From positions 124,001 through 188,000 of the forward strand of contig NZ_JABBFQ010000005.1 in the NCBI RefSeq assembly GCF_018494055.1: DNA of 64,000 bases, written 5' to 3'. Shown here piece by piece: positions 16,711 to 25,167 of this stretch; positions within the stretch are counted from its first letter, which is position 1; each line of letters starts with the position of its first letter. The notes beneath the pieces are model-generated. The model did not search any database. It saw only the letters and a program-made list of their open reading frames with translations, and was not told where the DNA came from. The DNA is from Rosenbergiella epipactidis (GTDB lineage: Bacteria > Pseudomonadota > Gammaproteobacteria > Enterobacterales > Enterobacteriaceae). The translations under genes and the position numbers were made by a program.

Positions 16711-17539
16711 TACCTCCCCTTTTATCATTGCTGATCGGCTCACTATCGGCCTGCCCGAAGGCCGTCCCTTAGTCGACGGTATCTCGTTTGAAATTGGCAA
16801 AGAGCGGGTTGCGTTAGTGGGGGAATCCGGTTCGGGAAAATCGCTGACGGCCCGCAGTCTAATGGGGCTGCTTGCTCCCTCGCTGAGCCTTAACGCCTCG
16901 CAACTCTCTCTTGCAGGAAACGATTTACGTCATCTAAAACCGTCGCAATGGCAGTCGCTGCGCGGGGGGAAAGTCGCGATGGTGATGCAAGACCCGAAAT
17001 ATGCCCTAAACCCTTCTAAAACCATCGGTTGGCAGGTCGAAGAGCCGTTAATTCTGCACCGTAAACTCTCCCGCCGTCAGCGCCAAGAGAAAGTGTTAGC
17101 GATGCTTGAGGCCGTCGGTTTGGCGAATCCGCATCAGCTGATTAAGCGCTATCCCAATCAGCTTTCTGGTGGAATGGGACAGCGCATTATGCTGGCTATC
17201 GCCTTGATCACCGATCCCGAGTTCCTGATTGCCGATGAGCCAACGTCGGCCTTAGACCATGCGATGCGTGATCAAGTGCTGTCGTTGATACAAGACCTCG
17301 TGGCACAGCGCGATATGGGATTGTTACTGATTAGTCATGACTTACAACAGGTGGCGGATCACTGCCAACGGGTCATGGTGATGTACCAAGGGAAAATTCT
17401 TGACCGCTTAGCGGCCAAGGACCTTCCGCAAGCAACCCATCCTTATACCCAAACGCTTTGGGCATGTCGGCCAAGCCTCGCGACTAAAGGTAAGCGCTTA
17501 CCCACACTCGACCGCGCAGCGTTGGAGGGATACCCATGA
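16700..17539 (+). CDS. ABC transporter ATP-binding protein, DppD-like
   Basis: 279 residues from the ATG at 16700, overlapping the permease end by 11 bp. The Walker A motif is GESGSGKS (about residue 46), the Q-loop is VMQDPKYALNP, the signature motif is LSGGMGQRIM, and Walker B LIADEPTSALD is followed by the switch histidine in ISHDLQQ. The THPYTQTLW segment near the C-terminus is typical of oligopeptide-type ATPases. It powers import in a heterodimer with the next protein. Confidence 0.92.
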   Translation: MTANTSPFIIADRLTIGLPEGRPLVDGISFEIGKERVALVGESGSGKSLTARSLMGLLAPSLSLNASQLSLAGNDLRHLKPSQWQSLRGGKVAMVMQDPKYALNPSKTIGWQVEEPLILHRKLSRRQRQEKVLAMLEAVGLANPHQLIKRYPNQLSGGMGQRIMLAIALITDPEFLIADEPTSALDHAMRDQVLSLIQDLVAQRDMGLLLISHDLQQVADHCQRVMVMYQGKILDRLAAKDLPQATHPYTQTLWACRPSLATKGKRLPTLDRAALEGYP

Positions 17540-18213
17540 GTACCATCAGGTTAGACAACCTTAATGTCTCGCATCCTCAGGGATATCAGTTACGGCAAGT
17601 CGTCCAAGATGTCAGCCTCAGGGTCGAACCAGGCGAGTGTTTCGGGCTGGTCGGGCCTTCCGGCTGTGGAAAATCGTCGCTACTTTGGGTGATGGCAGGT
17701 CTTAATCCTCACTGGAGTGGAGATATGGTGTTAGCGGGTACTCACGTACAACCCGGTTCGACGTTTACCGGGCAGCTACGCCGCGATGTGCAAATGGTAT
17801 TCCAAGATCCTTATGCCTCTTTACATCCTCGTCACCGTTTACGTCGTACCCTTGCAGAACCCTTAAAGCGGCTGGGCGTCGAGAATATTGATGACCGGAT
17901 AGCCCAAGGCTTCCAGCAAGTCGGCTTAGCCAGTACGCTGATTGACCGCTATCCTCATCAGCTATCAGGCGGGCAACGGCAACGAGTCGCTATTGTGCGG
18001 GCACTGCTTCTTGAACCGAAAATAGTGCTACTTGATGAGCCAACCTCCGCGCTGGATATGTCAGTACAGGCGGAAATATTGAATTTACTCAATCAATTAA
18101 AAGCCGAGCGGCAGCTGACGATGGTGTTGGTGAGTCATGACCCAGATGTGATCGACCATATGTGTGATAGATCGGTGACGATGCAGGCAGGTCGCATTAC
18201 CCATCTTAGTTAA
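17536..18213 (+). CDS. ABC transporter ATP-binding protein, DppF-like
   Basis: 225 residues, with its ATG overlapping the previous stop (ATGA). Walker A is GPSGCGKSS, the Q-loop VFQDPYASLHPRH, the signature LSGGQRQRVAI, and Walker B VLLDEPTSALDMSVQ. It is shorter than typical DppF (about 330 residues) because it lacks the C-terminal extension beyond the nucleotide-binding domain. It is the last intact gene of the importer operon. Confidence 0.92.
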   Translation: MSTIRLDNLNVSHPQGYQLRQVVQDVSLRVEPGECFGLVGPSGCGKSSLLWVMAGLNPHWSGDMVLAGTHVQPGSTFTGQLRRDVQMVFQDPYASLHPRHRLRRTLAEPLKRLGVENIDDRIAQGFQQVGLASTLIDRYPHQLSGGQRQRVAIVRALLLEPKIVLLDEPTSALDMSVQAEILNLLNQLKAERQLTMVLVSHDPDVIDHMCDRSVTMQAGRITHLS

Positions 18214-18270
18214 AAACCGACTTTAGATATCATTTAAAACGAATATTCAGCGCAGTTGATCGTCCCTATA

Positions 18271-18298
18271 CTCCTAATAACGCATCGTTATTAGGAGG
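18271..18298 (+). promoter_or_regulatory. perfect stem-loop sequestering the ribosome binding site
   Basis: CTCCTAATAACG (18271-18282) pairs perfectly with CGTTATTAGGAG (18286-18297) around a CAT loop. The 3' arm contains most of the Shine-Dalgarno AGGAGG (18293-18298) of the binding-protein gene that starts with GTG at 18307. No T-run follows, so translation control fits better than termination. Confidence 0.6.
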
Positions 18299-18306
18299 CT
18301 TTACGA

Positions 18307-19471
18307 GTGAAACCCTATCTTCCGTTGTTCTTTGCTACCCTCTTTTCCTCCGCCAGTTATGCGGCAACGCCAGCAAATAGCTTAGTGGTCGCCATTCCAC
18401 TGGATGGCATCATCAGTTTTGATCCGGCAGAGAGTTTTGAAACGGTGAGTACCAGTAGCTTGGTCAATCTGTATCAAGGTTTAGTCAGTGCTGATCGTAA
18501 TCATCCGCAACAAATAGTGCCCGCGGCGGCGGCCAGTTGGTCGGCCGCATAGTCTGCGCTTTACCCTAACACCTCATCAAGCCTTTGCCAGCGGGAATCC
18601 ACTGACTGCCGATGATGTGATTTACTCGTTAAGCCGCGCCGTAAAATTGAATAAAGCACCGGTGTTTATTTTGGGGGAATTCGGGTGGACCCCAGAGAAT
18701 ATCGATGCCTCATTACATAAGATCAGTGACACAGTCGTCGAAATAACCTGGCAAAGCGATATTGGCCAAGATCTTGCCCTGCGTTTACTGTCTGCCCCCA
18801 TCGCCTCGATTGTTGACCATAAGTTAGTAAGTGAGCACCAACAAGCTGGTGATTACGGGAATAACTGGCTTAAAAATCATTCCGCAGGAAGTGCTGCCTA
18901 CAGTATTCAACGCTATGTTCCGCAGCAAGCTTTACTGTTAGAAAAAAATCCGCATAGCGCTATCCAGCCAAAAATAGCGCATGTGTTATTAAAAGGGGTG
19001 CCAGACGCCAGCGCTCGCCGGTTATTACTGACGCAAGGGGATGCCGATATCGCCTACGGATTAGGTGCCGATCAGTTTGCGGCGCTACGCCATACCGCGG
19101 GAGTTAAGGTGGCCAGCTTCCCCTCCAGCCTAATTTATTATCTTGCCTTCAATACTCAGGATAGCCAACAACCGGCTTTAGGCAATCCAGCGTTATGGCA
19201 AGCCGCTCGCTGGTTAGTCAATTATGGCTCTCTGTCACAACAATTACTGAAAGGACAGTATCAGGTCCATCAATCCTTCTTGCCGATAGGGTTTGATGGG
19301 GCATTAGAGAAAACCCCTTTTAGCTTGGATGTGGCGAAAGCGAAACAGATCCTGAGTAAGGCCGGGATAAAACCCGGAACCACCTTTACGCTCTCTTTTA
19401 CTAATCAACCCCCCTATAGCGATATCGCGCAAGCACTACAGGCGAGCTTCGCTCAAGCCGATATTCATATA
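18307..19471 (+). pseudogene. second ABC substrate-binding protein, 5' part (frameshifted, transposon-split)
   Basis: A paralogue of the binding protein at 13,245. It begins with GTG at 18307, a signal peptide (KPYLPLFFATLFSSASYAAT) and LVVAIPLDGIISFDPAESFE. Near 18,540-18,550 the frame is lost: ASWSAA then a stop, while the +1 frame continues SLRFTLTPHQAFASGNPL, the equivalent of SLTFTLRDGATFASGNPI in the paralogue. The second frame runs to the insertion at 19,471. The gene therefore has two lesions: an indel and the 18.3-kb transposon. The remaining codons resume at 37,812. Confidence 0.88.
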
Positions 19472-19510
19472 GGGGTCAGTTTGGATATCGAAAATTATTG
19501 TACGTTAAGG
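19472..19510 (+). repeat. left terminal inverted repeat of the outer element
   Basis: 39 bp starting GGGGTCAGTTTGG and ending TACGTTAAGG. The next approximately 60 bp (a GGTGGTTTTTTGTACC segment and a CTGTG/CACAG hairpin) are nearly identical to the sequence after the internal copy at 34981. Confidence 0.95.
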
Positions 19511-19802
19511 TGGTTTTTTGTACCTCTGAGCTGTGGTGGAGCACAGGCAGCTTTGAGCGAGGAGCAGACGTACAGACCCATGGTACAAAAGACTATCTGA
19601 CTGAATAAAATCACCACAAAAAATTGTGTGTCCAGCCAACGAGAAGTAGGCCGCATAATTCAGGTTTCGACCGTGGGACGCAGCAAATATGCGGATTAAT
19701 GTCCTCTCATGCCATTAGATGGGGCCAAAGATTAATCACTAAGACCTGATATCCGTCAGACCTTAGTAACCCATAAGCTCTCTTTAAGCGCCCAGTTAAC
19801 AC

Positions 19803-20549
19803 TTACATAAAGATTATACGTGATACTTTCACACCAAAATCAGCATCAGGATTTGTTCTGCTGTCGCCGGCCCGTTCCCGGAATATGGCGGCTGCAAGAT
19901 CCCTTCTTGTGGCCAGACGGGATACCTCAGCTGATGCCAGAGCTGCGGGTATTTCATCATAATGCAGATCTGTACAATAAACCGGAGAGCCCGGCTGCTG
20001 ACGCCAGGATTCTGCCAGAATGCCTGCGTCATAGGCATCAAAGCCGGTATCACTGACCAATTTCATAATCAATTCGCGATGTTCCTTGTTATCACCGGCC
20101 ACAGGTATGGCGATTCGGCTATCTGCGCATGCTGGCTTGCCTTTGGCTGCAAAAGATCCGGAACCAATCGCATTCCAAGCTTTAATAACGGGTCGGCCTA
20201 ACTGCTCCTCAACCCACTGGCTTTCAACCTGGCCGCCTTCAATAGCGTCAATTCTCTGATCCCGGTGCGGATAATAATTAGACGTGTCAGCCACGATAAC
20301 GTCAGAAGGCAGACTCAGGACAAGCTGCGAAATCTCAGGTATTCGCATAAGCGGTATTGAAAGTATTAACACATCAACGTCGCTGACGGTTTGTTCAACC
20401 TTAACAGGCAGAGCACCTGTTTCAAGTGTTTCGGCCTCAATCGTTTCCGGACCACGCGAGTTAGCGACCTTTACGCTATGTCCTGCGGCAGCTAATTTAC
20501 GGGCCAGGGTTTTACCTATATGGCCAGTGCCAATGATGCCAATCTTCAT
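19803..20549 (-). CDS. NADP-dependent oxidoreductase, COG2085 (F420-reductase-like)
   Basis: 248 residues from the ATG at 20549; the frame extends upstream to 20615 but the Rossmann motif begins at the chosen start. The N-terminus MKIGIIGTGHIGKTLARKL is the dinucleotide-binding fold, and ANSRGPETI supplies the NADP-phosphate contacts. VADTSNYYPHRD, KAWNAIGS and ESWRQQPGSPVYCTD are shared with the two other paralogues in this transposon. The family resembles the N-terminal part of F420H2:NADP oxidoreductase, but in proteobacteria the hydride acceptor is unknown. It lies downstream of a MarR/OhrR-like regulator gene (37 bp gap), so the two are probably one transcript. Confidence 0.85.
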   Translation of the reverse strand: MKIGIIGTGHIGKTLARKLAAAGHSVKVANSRGPETIEAETLETGALPVKVEQTVSDVDVLILSIPLMRIPEISQLVLSLPSDVIVADTSNYYPHRDQRIDAIEGGQVESQWVEEQLGRPVIKAWNAIGSGSFAAKGKPACADSRIAIPVAGDNKEHRELIMKLVSDTGFDAYDAGILAESWRQQPGSPVYCTDLHYDEIPAALASAEVSRLATRRDLAAAIFRERAGDSRTNPDADFGVKVSRIIFM

Positions 20550-20586
20550 AATAATTACCTTGCTTGTAGAGGGTATGGGATGCCAC

Positions 20587-21021
20587 TTATTCAGATGCGG
20601 GATGAGACAGATCATTCAGCGTGTCGCGTAGCTGGGCCAGCCCTTCTTCGCTGAGCTGACAGGCGGTTTTGATTTTGTCGGTGATACACCAGAGTTCCTC
20701 CCGCAGGGCGTCTCCGGCTTCAGTCAGGGTGATGAGTACCCGACGCTCATCAGAAGTGTCGCGCGTGCGCTTGACCCTACCGGCAGCTTCCAGACGCTTC
20801 AGCAGAGGCGTGATGGTTCCAGTATCCATATCGAGTTTTCTCCCTAAATCACCGACTGCCCGTGGTGTGCCACAGAACAATTCAAGCATCACCAGATACT
20901 GGGGAAACGTCAGGCCCAGCGGGTAGAGAAATGGTTTATGAAGCCTGTTCATGCGGTTTGCGGCTCCGTACAAGGCAAATGAGAGCTGCTTCCCGGTTTC
21001 CATATTTGCTTTAGATTTCAT
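20587..21021 (-). CDS. MarR/OhrR-like regulator lacking the peroxidatic cysteine
   Basis: 144-residue winged-helix regulator. QLSFALYGAANRM followed by GLTFPQYLVMLEL matches the OhrR branch of MarR proteins, in which the third residue of QLC is the peroxide-sensing cysteine; here it is Ser14. The recognition helix is in GDLGRKLDMDTGTITPLLKR and the wing in DERRVLITLT. A cysteine at position 121 (ACQLS), where two-Cys OhrR proteins carry the resolving Cys, is kept. A perfect 12-bp palindrome lies 28 bp upstream of the start. It probably represses itself and the downstream oxidoreductase. The inducer is unlikely to be sensed by simple OhrR chemistry. Confidence 0.88.
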   Translation of the reverse strand: MKSKANMETGKQLSFALYGAANRMNRLHKPFLYPLGLTFPQYLVMLELFCGTPRAVGDLGRKLDMDTGTITPLLKRLEAAGRVKRTRDTSDERRVLITLTEAGDALREELWCITDKIKTACQLSEEGLAQLRDTLNDLSHPASE

Positions 21022-21048
21022 GTTTTAAATACTCTGCCGCTTGATTAC

Positions 21049-21060
21049 CTAGCGCGCTAG
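21049..21060. promoter_or_regulatory. palindromic operator candidate for the MarR-like regulator
   Basis: CTAGCGCGCTAG is a perfect 12-bp palindrome in the leader of the regulator gene. A near copy CTGGCGCGCTAG sits at the same place before the fused regulator-enzyme gene (37138-37149). Conservation between otherwise diverged leaders supports a binding site. Confidence 0.65.
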
Positions 21061-21345
21061 ATAAAAGATAAACGTTCTTGCGTCGATATGAAAGATTTCA
21101 GAATGGGTAATTTGTGCGGTTTTTCAGTGTTAGCCGTTCAGCTAAGTTGTTATGCTTTTACAAAGAGGAATTCATGACCGCCTCCCTATTGCTTACATTG
21201 TTATGCCCGCTCCTGGCACATGGCTGCCGAAACAACACAAAGGGACTGCCCTGAGCGTGAAACGGACATTAATTTGAAGAGGAGAATATCGAAGTCAATA
21301 CGTTGGATGTCAGTACCAGAGTCATCGGTTAGACACTAAGGATGA
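21061..21345. other. noncoding segment of the left module
   Basis: Includes AATTTGTGCGGTTT near 21110, shared with the right module (near 37200), where homology between the two modules ends. A 26-codon frame at 21174 (MTASLLLTLLCPLLAHG) with GAGGAA upstream looks like a truncated exported or membrane protein start. It has no recognisable relative. Confidence 0.35.
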
Positions 21346-21371
21346 TAAAAAAGCCCGGATATTATCCAGGC
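21346..21371 (-). terminator. terminator of the quinone-oxidoreductase-like gene
   Basis: On the minus strand AGCCTGGATA and TATCCGGGCT form an imperfect stem followed by TTTTTT, 37 bp after the stop at 21408. Confidence 0.7.
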
Positions 21372-21407
21372 TATAGCAAAATCATTAATAAAATACTGCG
21401 GTAAGAA

Positions 21408-22400
21408 TTACTCTACGACCACAACTATTTTGCCTACCTGGCCATTGGCCTCCATATAGCGCTGGGCGTCTGCAATCTCGTCGAGCGGGAACGTTTTATC
21501 GATGACGGGCTTCAGTGTGCCGACTCGTAAACCTTCTGTGACGAAGGATTTTGCGCGCGCCATTTTTTCAGAGTCCATCGTGATTTCAAACAGCTCATAT
21601 CCACGCAGAGTGAGATGCTTACCGAGAATATCAAATACAGGCACAAGCATGTCACGGCTATCGAGCGCGCCATACTGAAAGAACATGCCCTGCGGTGCCA
21701 TTACCTGAGTCAGTTTTGCCACGTCGGGGCCGCCGACAGGATCAAAAACAATATGGGCGCCCGCGCCATCTGTTGCACGATTGATTTCAGCAACCATATC
21801 CTGCTCCGCTGTAGCAATGACGGCGGCTGCACCGGCTTTCAGGAGCATTTCGCTTTTTTCTGCGGTGCGCGTAAGCGCGATGGGTTTTGCACCCAACATG
21901 TTAGCTATCTGTATGGCAGCCAGACCCACGCTGCTTGATGCTGCGCGGATCACGACATTCTGACCAGCCTGAAGGTTGCCATATTCAACCAGCGCACCAT
22001 AAGCGGTGACATACATCATCCAGCTTGCGGCGGCTTCCTCGAAGGAAAGGTTTTCAGGATACTTCACGACAGCGTGCACCGGGGCGTTGACCAGTTCGCC
22101 GTACATGCCGTATTCATTAAACATAAATGAAGGGATCACACTTATCCGATCTCCACTGGCAAACTCTTCAACATTCTCACCTACGGCCTGAACAACGCCT
22201 GCTGCTTCATAACCAAGACGTGCCGGAAATTCCGGCTCAATAACATACTGACCGTTGCGGTACATGATGTCTGCACGGTTGAGACCAATAGCATGTACGC
22301 GAATCTGCACTTCACCCGCTGCCGGCGCGGGTACCTGTATATCAACAACTTCCAGCACTTCCGGACCACCGGTGCGGTTAAAGGTAACAACTTTAGACAT
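21408..22400 (-). CDS. zinc-independent alcohol dehydrogenase / quinone oxidoreductase-like (MDR family)
   Basis: 330 residues of the medium-chain dehydrogenase/reductase superfamily, quinone-reductase (zeta-crystallin) branch. The N-terminal GroES-like domain has GLNRADIMYRNGQY in place of the catalytic zinc cysteine, and GYEAAGVVQAVGENV follows. The NADPH-binding part is ASSSVGLAAIQIANMLGA. Family members reduce quinones, enals or short-chain aldehydes. A LysR regulator gene lies 150 bp upstream on the same strand, the only regulatory candidate nearby. It is cargo of the outer Tn3-family element and may help detoxify reactive carbonyls, consistent with the other redox cargo. That role is inferred. 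Confidence 0.85.
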   Translation of the reverse strand: MSKVVTFNRTGGPEVLEVVDIQVPAPAAGEVQIRVHAIGLNRADIMYRNGQYVIEPEFPARLGYEAAGVVQAVGENVEEFASGDRISVIPSFMFNEYGMYGELVNAPVHAVVKYPENLSFEEAAASWMMYVTAYGALVEYGNLQAGQNVVIRAASSSVGLAAIQIANMLGAKPIALTRTAEKSEMLLKAGAAAVIATAEQDMVAEINRATDGAGAHIVFDPVGGPDVAKLTQVMAPQGMFFQYGALDSRDMLVPVFDILGKHLTLRGYELFEITMDSEKMARAKSFVTEGLRVGTLKPVIDKTFPLDEIADAQRYMEANGQVGKIVVVVE

Positions 22401-22549
22401 ATTCAGCTCTCGTCAGTTAACGGTACATCTTCAGAATAATGCCGAAGAGGTGCCCGAATTATTTGTGAACAATCTACATTGTTATAAACGCACCAAAAAT
22501 AGCCGACAGGGAACTTCAGTATTAATTATCCATTAACAATCCACCTGCT

Positions 22550-23452
22550 TCAGCGGATCTGTGTGGCCATAACGTCAGTGAACCAGTCGATAAAAACCCG
22601 TACTTTTGGAGACAGATAGCGCCTGTCCGGATACATCACTGATACGGGCTTCGACACCGAGGGGTATTGCGTCAGAACCTCTTCAAGAGCGCCGGAAGAG
22701 AGATGGGGGGCAAGGGCGTCAAAGGTGGCCTGGATAATACCCAGACCGGCCAGACCACAGGAAAGCAGAATATCAGAATTATCAACCAGCATACTGCTCG
22801 CAGGGCGCAGCGAAACGACACTCCCGTCCTCGATAAACTTCCATTCCATCACCTCACGACTGTGATCGCTAAAAAAGTTAACTGCCCGATGCTGATCCAG
22901 ATCCGCAAGTGTTTCCGGCCGACCGTACTCTCGCAGGTAAGACGGGGCTGCGCAGGTAACCATCCTGATGTCACCAAGACGTCTGGAAACAAAACTTGAA
23001 TCCTGAAGCGTGCCCAGGCGGACAAGGCAATCTACGCCTTCCGTAATCAAATCAGTTTTTTTATCCGATGAAACCAGCACGACTTCAATACCTGGATACA
23101 ATGCCCGAAAATCTCTGAGATTAGGGATCAAGATGGCATGCGCCAGCGCCAGGGGTACATCAAGTCGCAGGCGTCCTCGCGGTGGAAGAGTCGGTGAAAA
23201 ACTGGCCATCATGTCATTAACTTCAGCCAGAACATGCCTGGCATGATGATAGAACTCATCCCCTTCAGCAGTAACGCTCAACTTTCGGGTTGTGCGATGA
23301 ATGAGTTTTACACCCAGATCATTCTCTATCTGCTGTATAGCTTTGCTCACAGTGGGGCGATGGATCTGAAGTACATCAGCTGCTTTTGTGAAGCTACCCT
23401 GCTCAACAACCTGTATAAAAATATTAAGGTATTCAATCATGTTGGTATGCAC
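22550..23452 (-). CDS. LysR-family transcriptional regulator
   Basis: 300 residues. The N-terminal helix-turn-helix reads FTKAADVLQIHRPTVSKAIQ (about residues 21-40), followed by the linker helix and a periplasmic-binding-protein-like effector domain (from about 90, VVLVSSDKKTDLITEGVDCL). The subgroup with R.GTLQDSSFVSRRLG is the CrgA/DmlR-like one. It lies upstream of the MDR-family oxidoreductase in the same orientation and is the likely regulator of that gene. It could instead act elsewhere, as these subgroup members often control divergent genes and there is none here. Confidence 0.88.
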   Translation of the reverse strand: MHTNMIEYLNIFIQVVEQGSFTKAADVLQIHRPTVSKAIQQIENDLGVKLIHRTTRKLSVTAEGDEFYHHARHVLAEVNDMMASFSPTLPPRGRLRLDVPLALAHAILIPNLRDFRALYPGIEVVLVSSDKKTDLITEGVDCLVRLGTLQDSSFVSRRLGDIRMVTCAAPSYLREYGRPETLADLDQHRAVNFFSDHSREVMEWKFIEDGSVVSLRPASSMLVDNSDILLSCGLAGLGIIQATFDALAPHLSSGALEEVLTQYPSVSKPVSVMYPDRRYLSPKVRVFIDWFTDVMATQIR

Positions 23453-23681
23453 GTGATCACCTGTTTTTTAGGCTATTTAAAACTGGCATTGTAAAGTAAA
23501 CCATCCCAACGACATTAATTCTTTTCGTTCAGATAAGGACTTCCAGGCTGTCAGTATGTCCGTTCCTGGCACGCAGCGGACTTTCCTTACATAGATGATG
23601 CGTCAGGCTGCTAATCACAAAAGTTGTTACAGCGCGAACTATTACGCCATGACTGCAAATAAACACCGTTATTCCAGCCTT

Positions 23682-24228
23682 TCAGGCAGTTTCATTATTT
23701 TTATGAAGCGCTTGTATCCGGCAAACCTGTGAAGCACTGTAGCCTGTAGCATCCGCCGTTTCCCGGATACTCAGTTTCTTTACCTGCCGGTAGTACAGGA
23801 CTTTCTGATGCCGTTCCTGATCGGCCTGCTTACCCCGGTACTTTCCAATTGTATGAGCCCGTTCGATTCCCTGTTTTTGCCGCTGGCGGCGGCTCAGCCA
23901 GTCCTTATGTGACATTGCGGCCATCAGATCGATAAGCATGTTATTGATGGCGGTTATCACGGCGCGGGTGATCGGGTCGGCCTGCGAAGGGGCCTTATCT
24001 GACAGTGCCTGCCATGATGTGGGCACATCAAGACTGACAATTCGCAGCTCATGTTGTTCTATCTGTTTTTTTAGCGTCATCCAGTCGCTGTTGCTGAGAC
24101 GTGTAAGACGGTCTATCTGCTCGACCAGTAAAATATCATTGTGGTGACTGTCCACCAGTAAGCGTCCCAGTTCCGGGCGCTCAAGTTTTGTACCACTGAT
24201 ATTTTCCCGGTAGTAGCTGGCGATTTTA
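23682..24228 (-). pseudogene. plasmid-type serine recombinase, N-terminus lost to the inner transposon
   Basis: The minus-strand frame is open from the inner transposon border (24228) and reads KIASYYRENISGTKLERPEL then DILLVEQIDRLTRLS, the middle of the resolvase catalytic domain, ending with a helix-turn-helix (LSIRETADATGYSASQVCRI). The first approximately 45 residues, including the catalytic serine, are missing because the element at 24229 interrupts the gene. The matching N-terminal half is not found at the other side of that element. Such recombinases resolve plasmid multimers. This copy cannot be active. Confidence 0.8.
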
Positions 24229-24266
24229 GGGGTCTGAAGCCCAACCGTACGAAAACGTACGATAAG
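24229..24266 (+). repeat. left inverted repeat of the nested transposon
   Basis: 38 bp, tip GGGGTCTGAAGCCC, inner end GATAAG. It is paired with 30141-30178. Confidence 0.92.
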
Positions 24267-24292
24267 TACGTTTTTTGAGCAATAAAAATCAG

Positions 24293-24751
24293 TTATGCAG
24301 TCTGCCTAGTACGCACCAAGTCCGTAAATGTTGCCACATCCATCAGCCACGTTTGCTGGGCCGGCGTATAGGTCTGATGCAGGCCATGCGGTAAAACGAG
24401 TTGCAGGCATTTACTCGCCATTTCGTCCGTCTGGTAGGTGGAAATTGAAGTTTCCAGCGTAAGAAGGTGTTTGTGGTCGATTCTGTCGGCCTCGGCGAGT
24501 ACCTGTCGCCAGCGATCTTTACAGGTCGATTTCACGCCGAGCATAGTCAGTTTCGATGGATCGTATGCTGGATTATGATAGTCCGACACTCCGGGAAACA
24601 AAAAATCCGGTTTAGCCTTGTTTTCTGTTCTTGCTGTGCGTGCATAACGCAAACCATTTTCTACAAACAGCACTTCAAGATGATTCTCTAGGTGTAACGG
24701 CTCGCAATCTAAATCCCTCTGACTCGCAATCAGCGCGTATTTCGGCTCACA
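24293..24751 (-). pseudogene. EcoRII-like type II restriction endonuclease, C-terminal remnant
   Basis: The minus-strand frame is open from just after a stop at 24754 to 24293. The visible domain is the EcoRII C-terminal catalytic fold: KPDFLFPGVSDYHNPAYD, then GVKSTCKDRWRQVLAEADRI, then KHLLTLE and VLPHGLHQTY. The acid-PDF...K-type residues of the PD-(D/E)XK site are present. Full enzymes are about 400 residues, so the N-terminal effector domain is gone. The 5' part of the frame runs into a repeat array. No partner cytosine methyltransferase is nearby. It is either a relic or, less likely, a minimal C-terminal nuclease. Confidence 0.65.
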
Positions 24752-24858
24752 TTAACTGCAAATGAAAAACACCCCCGGCTCGCATTAAATGATAATGGGC
24801 TCGAATTTATCCGGCCCGGCTCGCAATCCATTCCACCGGGCTCACAATAACTGCAAAT
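24699..24858 (+). repeat. iteron-like array, seven degenerate repeats of GGCTCGCAAT
   Basis: Units start at 24699, 24721, 24744, 24777, 24798, 24818 and 24839, i.e. spacings of 22, 23, 33, 21, 20 and 21 bp, about two helical turns. The core is GGCTCrCAnT, and two units extend to an almost identical 20-mer (GGCTCACATTAACTGCAAAT at 24744 and the A-for-T variant at 24839). This looks like a phased protein-binding array. Confidence 0.6.
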
Positions 24859-25167
24859 CAACTTCGTCATATTGGCAAACTAACCGCCAGCATTCTGTCG
24901 CGTAGTTCGACTGCGCGGGCTGGGTCTATCTAACGAGAAAGCACCGACTCTGACAGTGTGGCGATTATCGGTTTCCCATGTGTTTGGTATCCTGCATCCA
25001 TTGCCAGCGTCTGGTATAAATGTATTTTCTGGTCCTTAACCAGGCCCGTTATATGCCGGGTTCCGACCTTATGTTACTGGCGTGTCGCTTTGCTGTCATG
25101 TTGGTGTCGTATACGGTGCCGGGTTGATGTGCAAGTATTATCACAGGCATTGCAGAGAACGGGAACA

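Noticed and set aside
24958..25167. N-terminal extension of the XRE-2TM protein by 70 residues
   Set aside because: The extension is Cys/Trp-rich, unlike any regulator. The helix-turn-helix begins right after the ATG at 25168.
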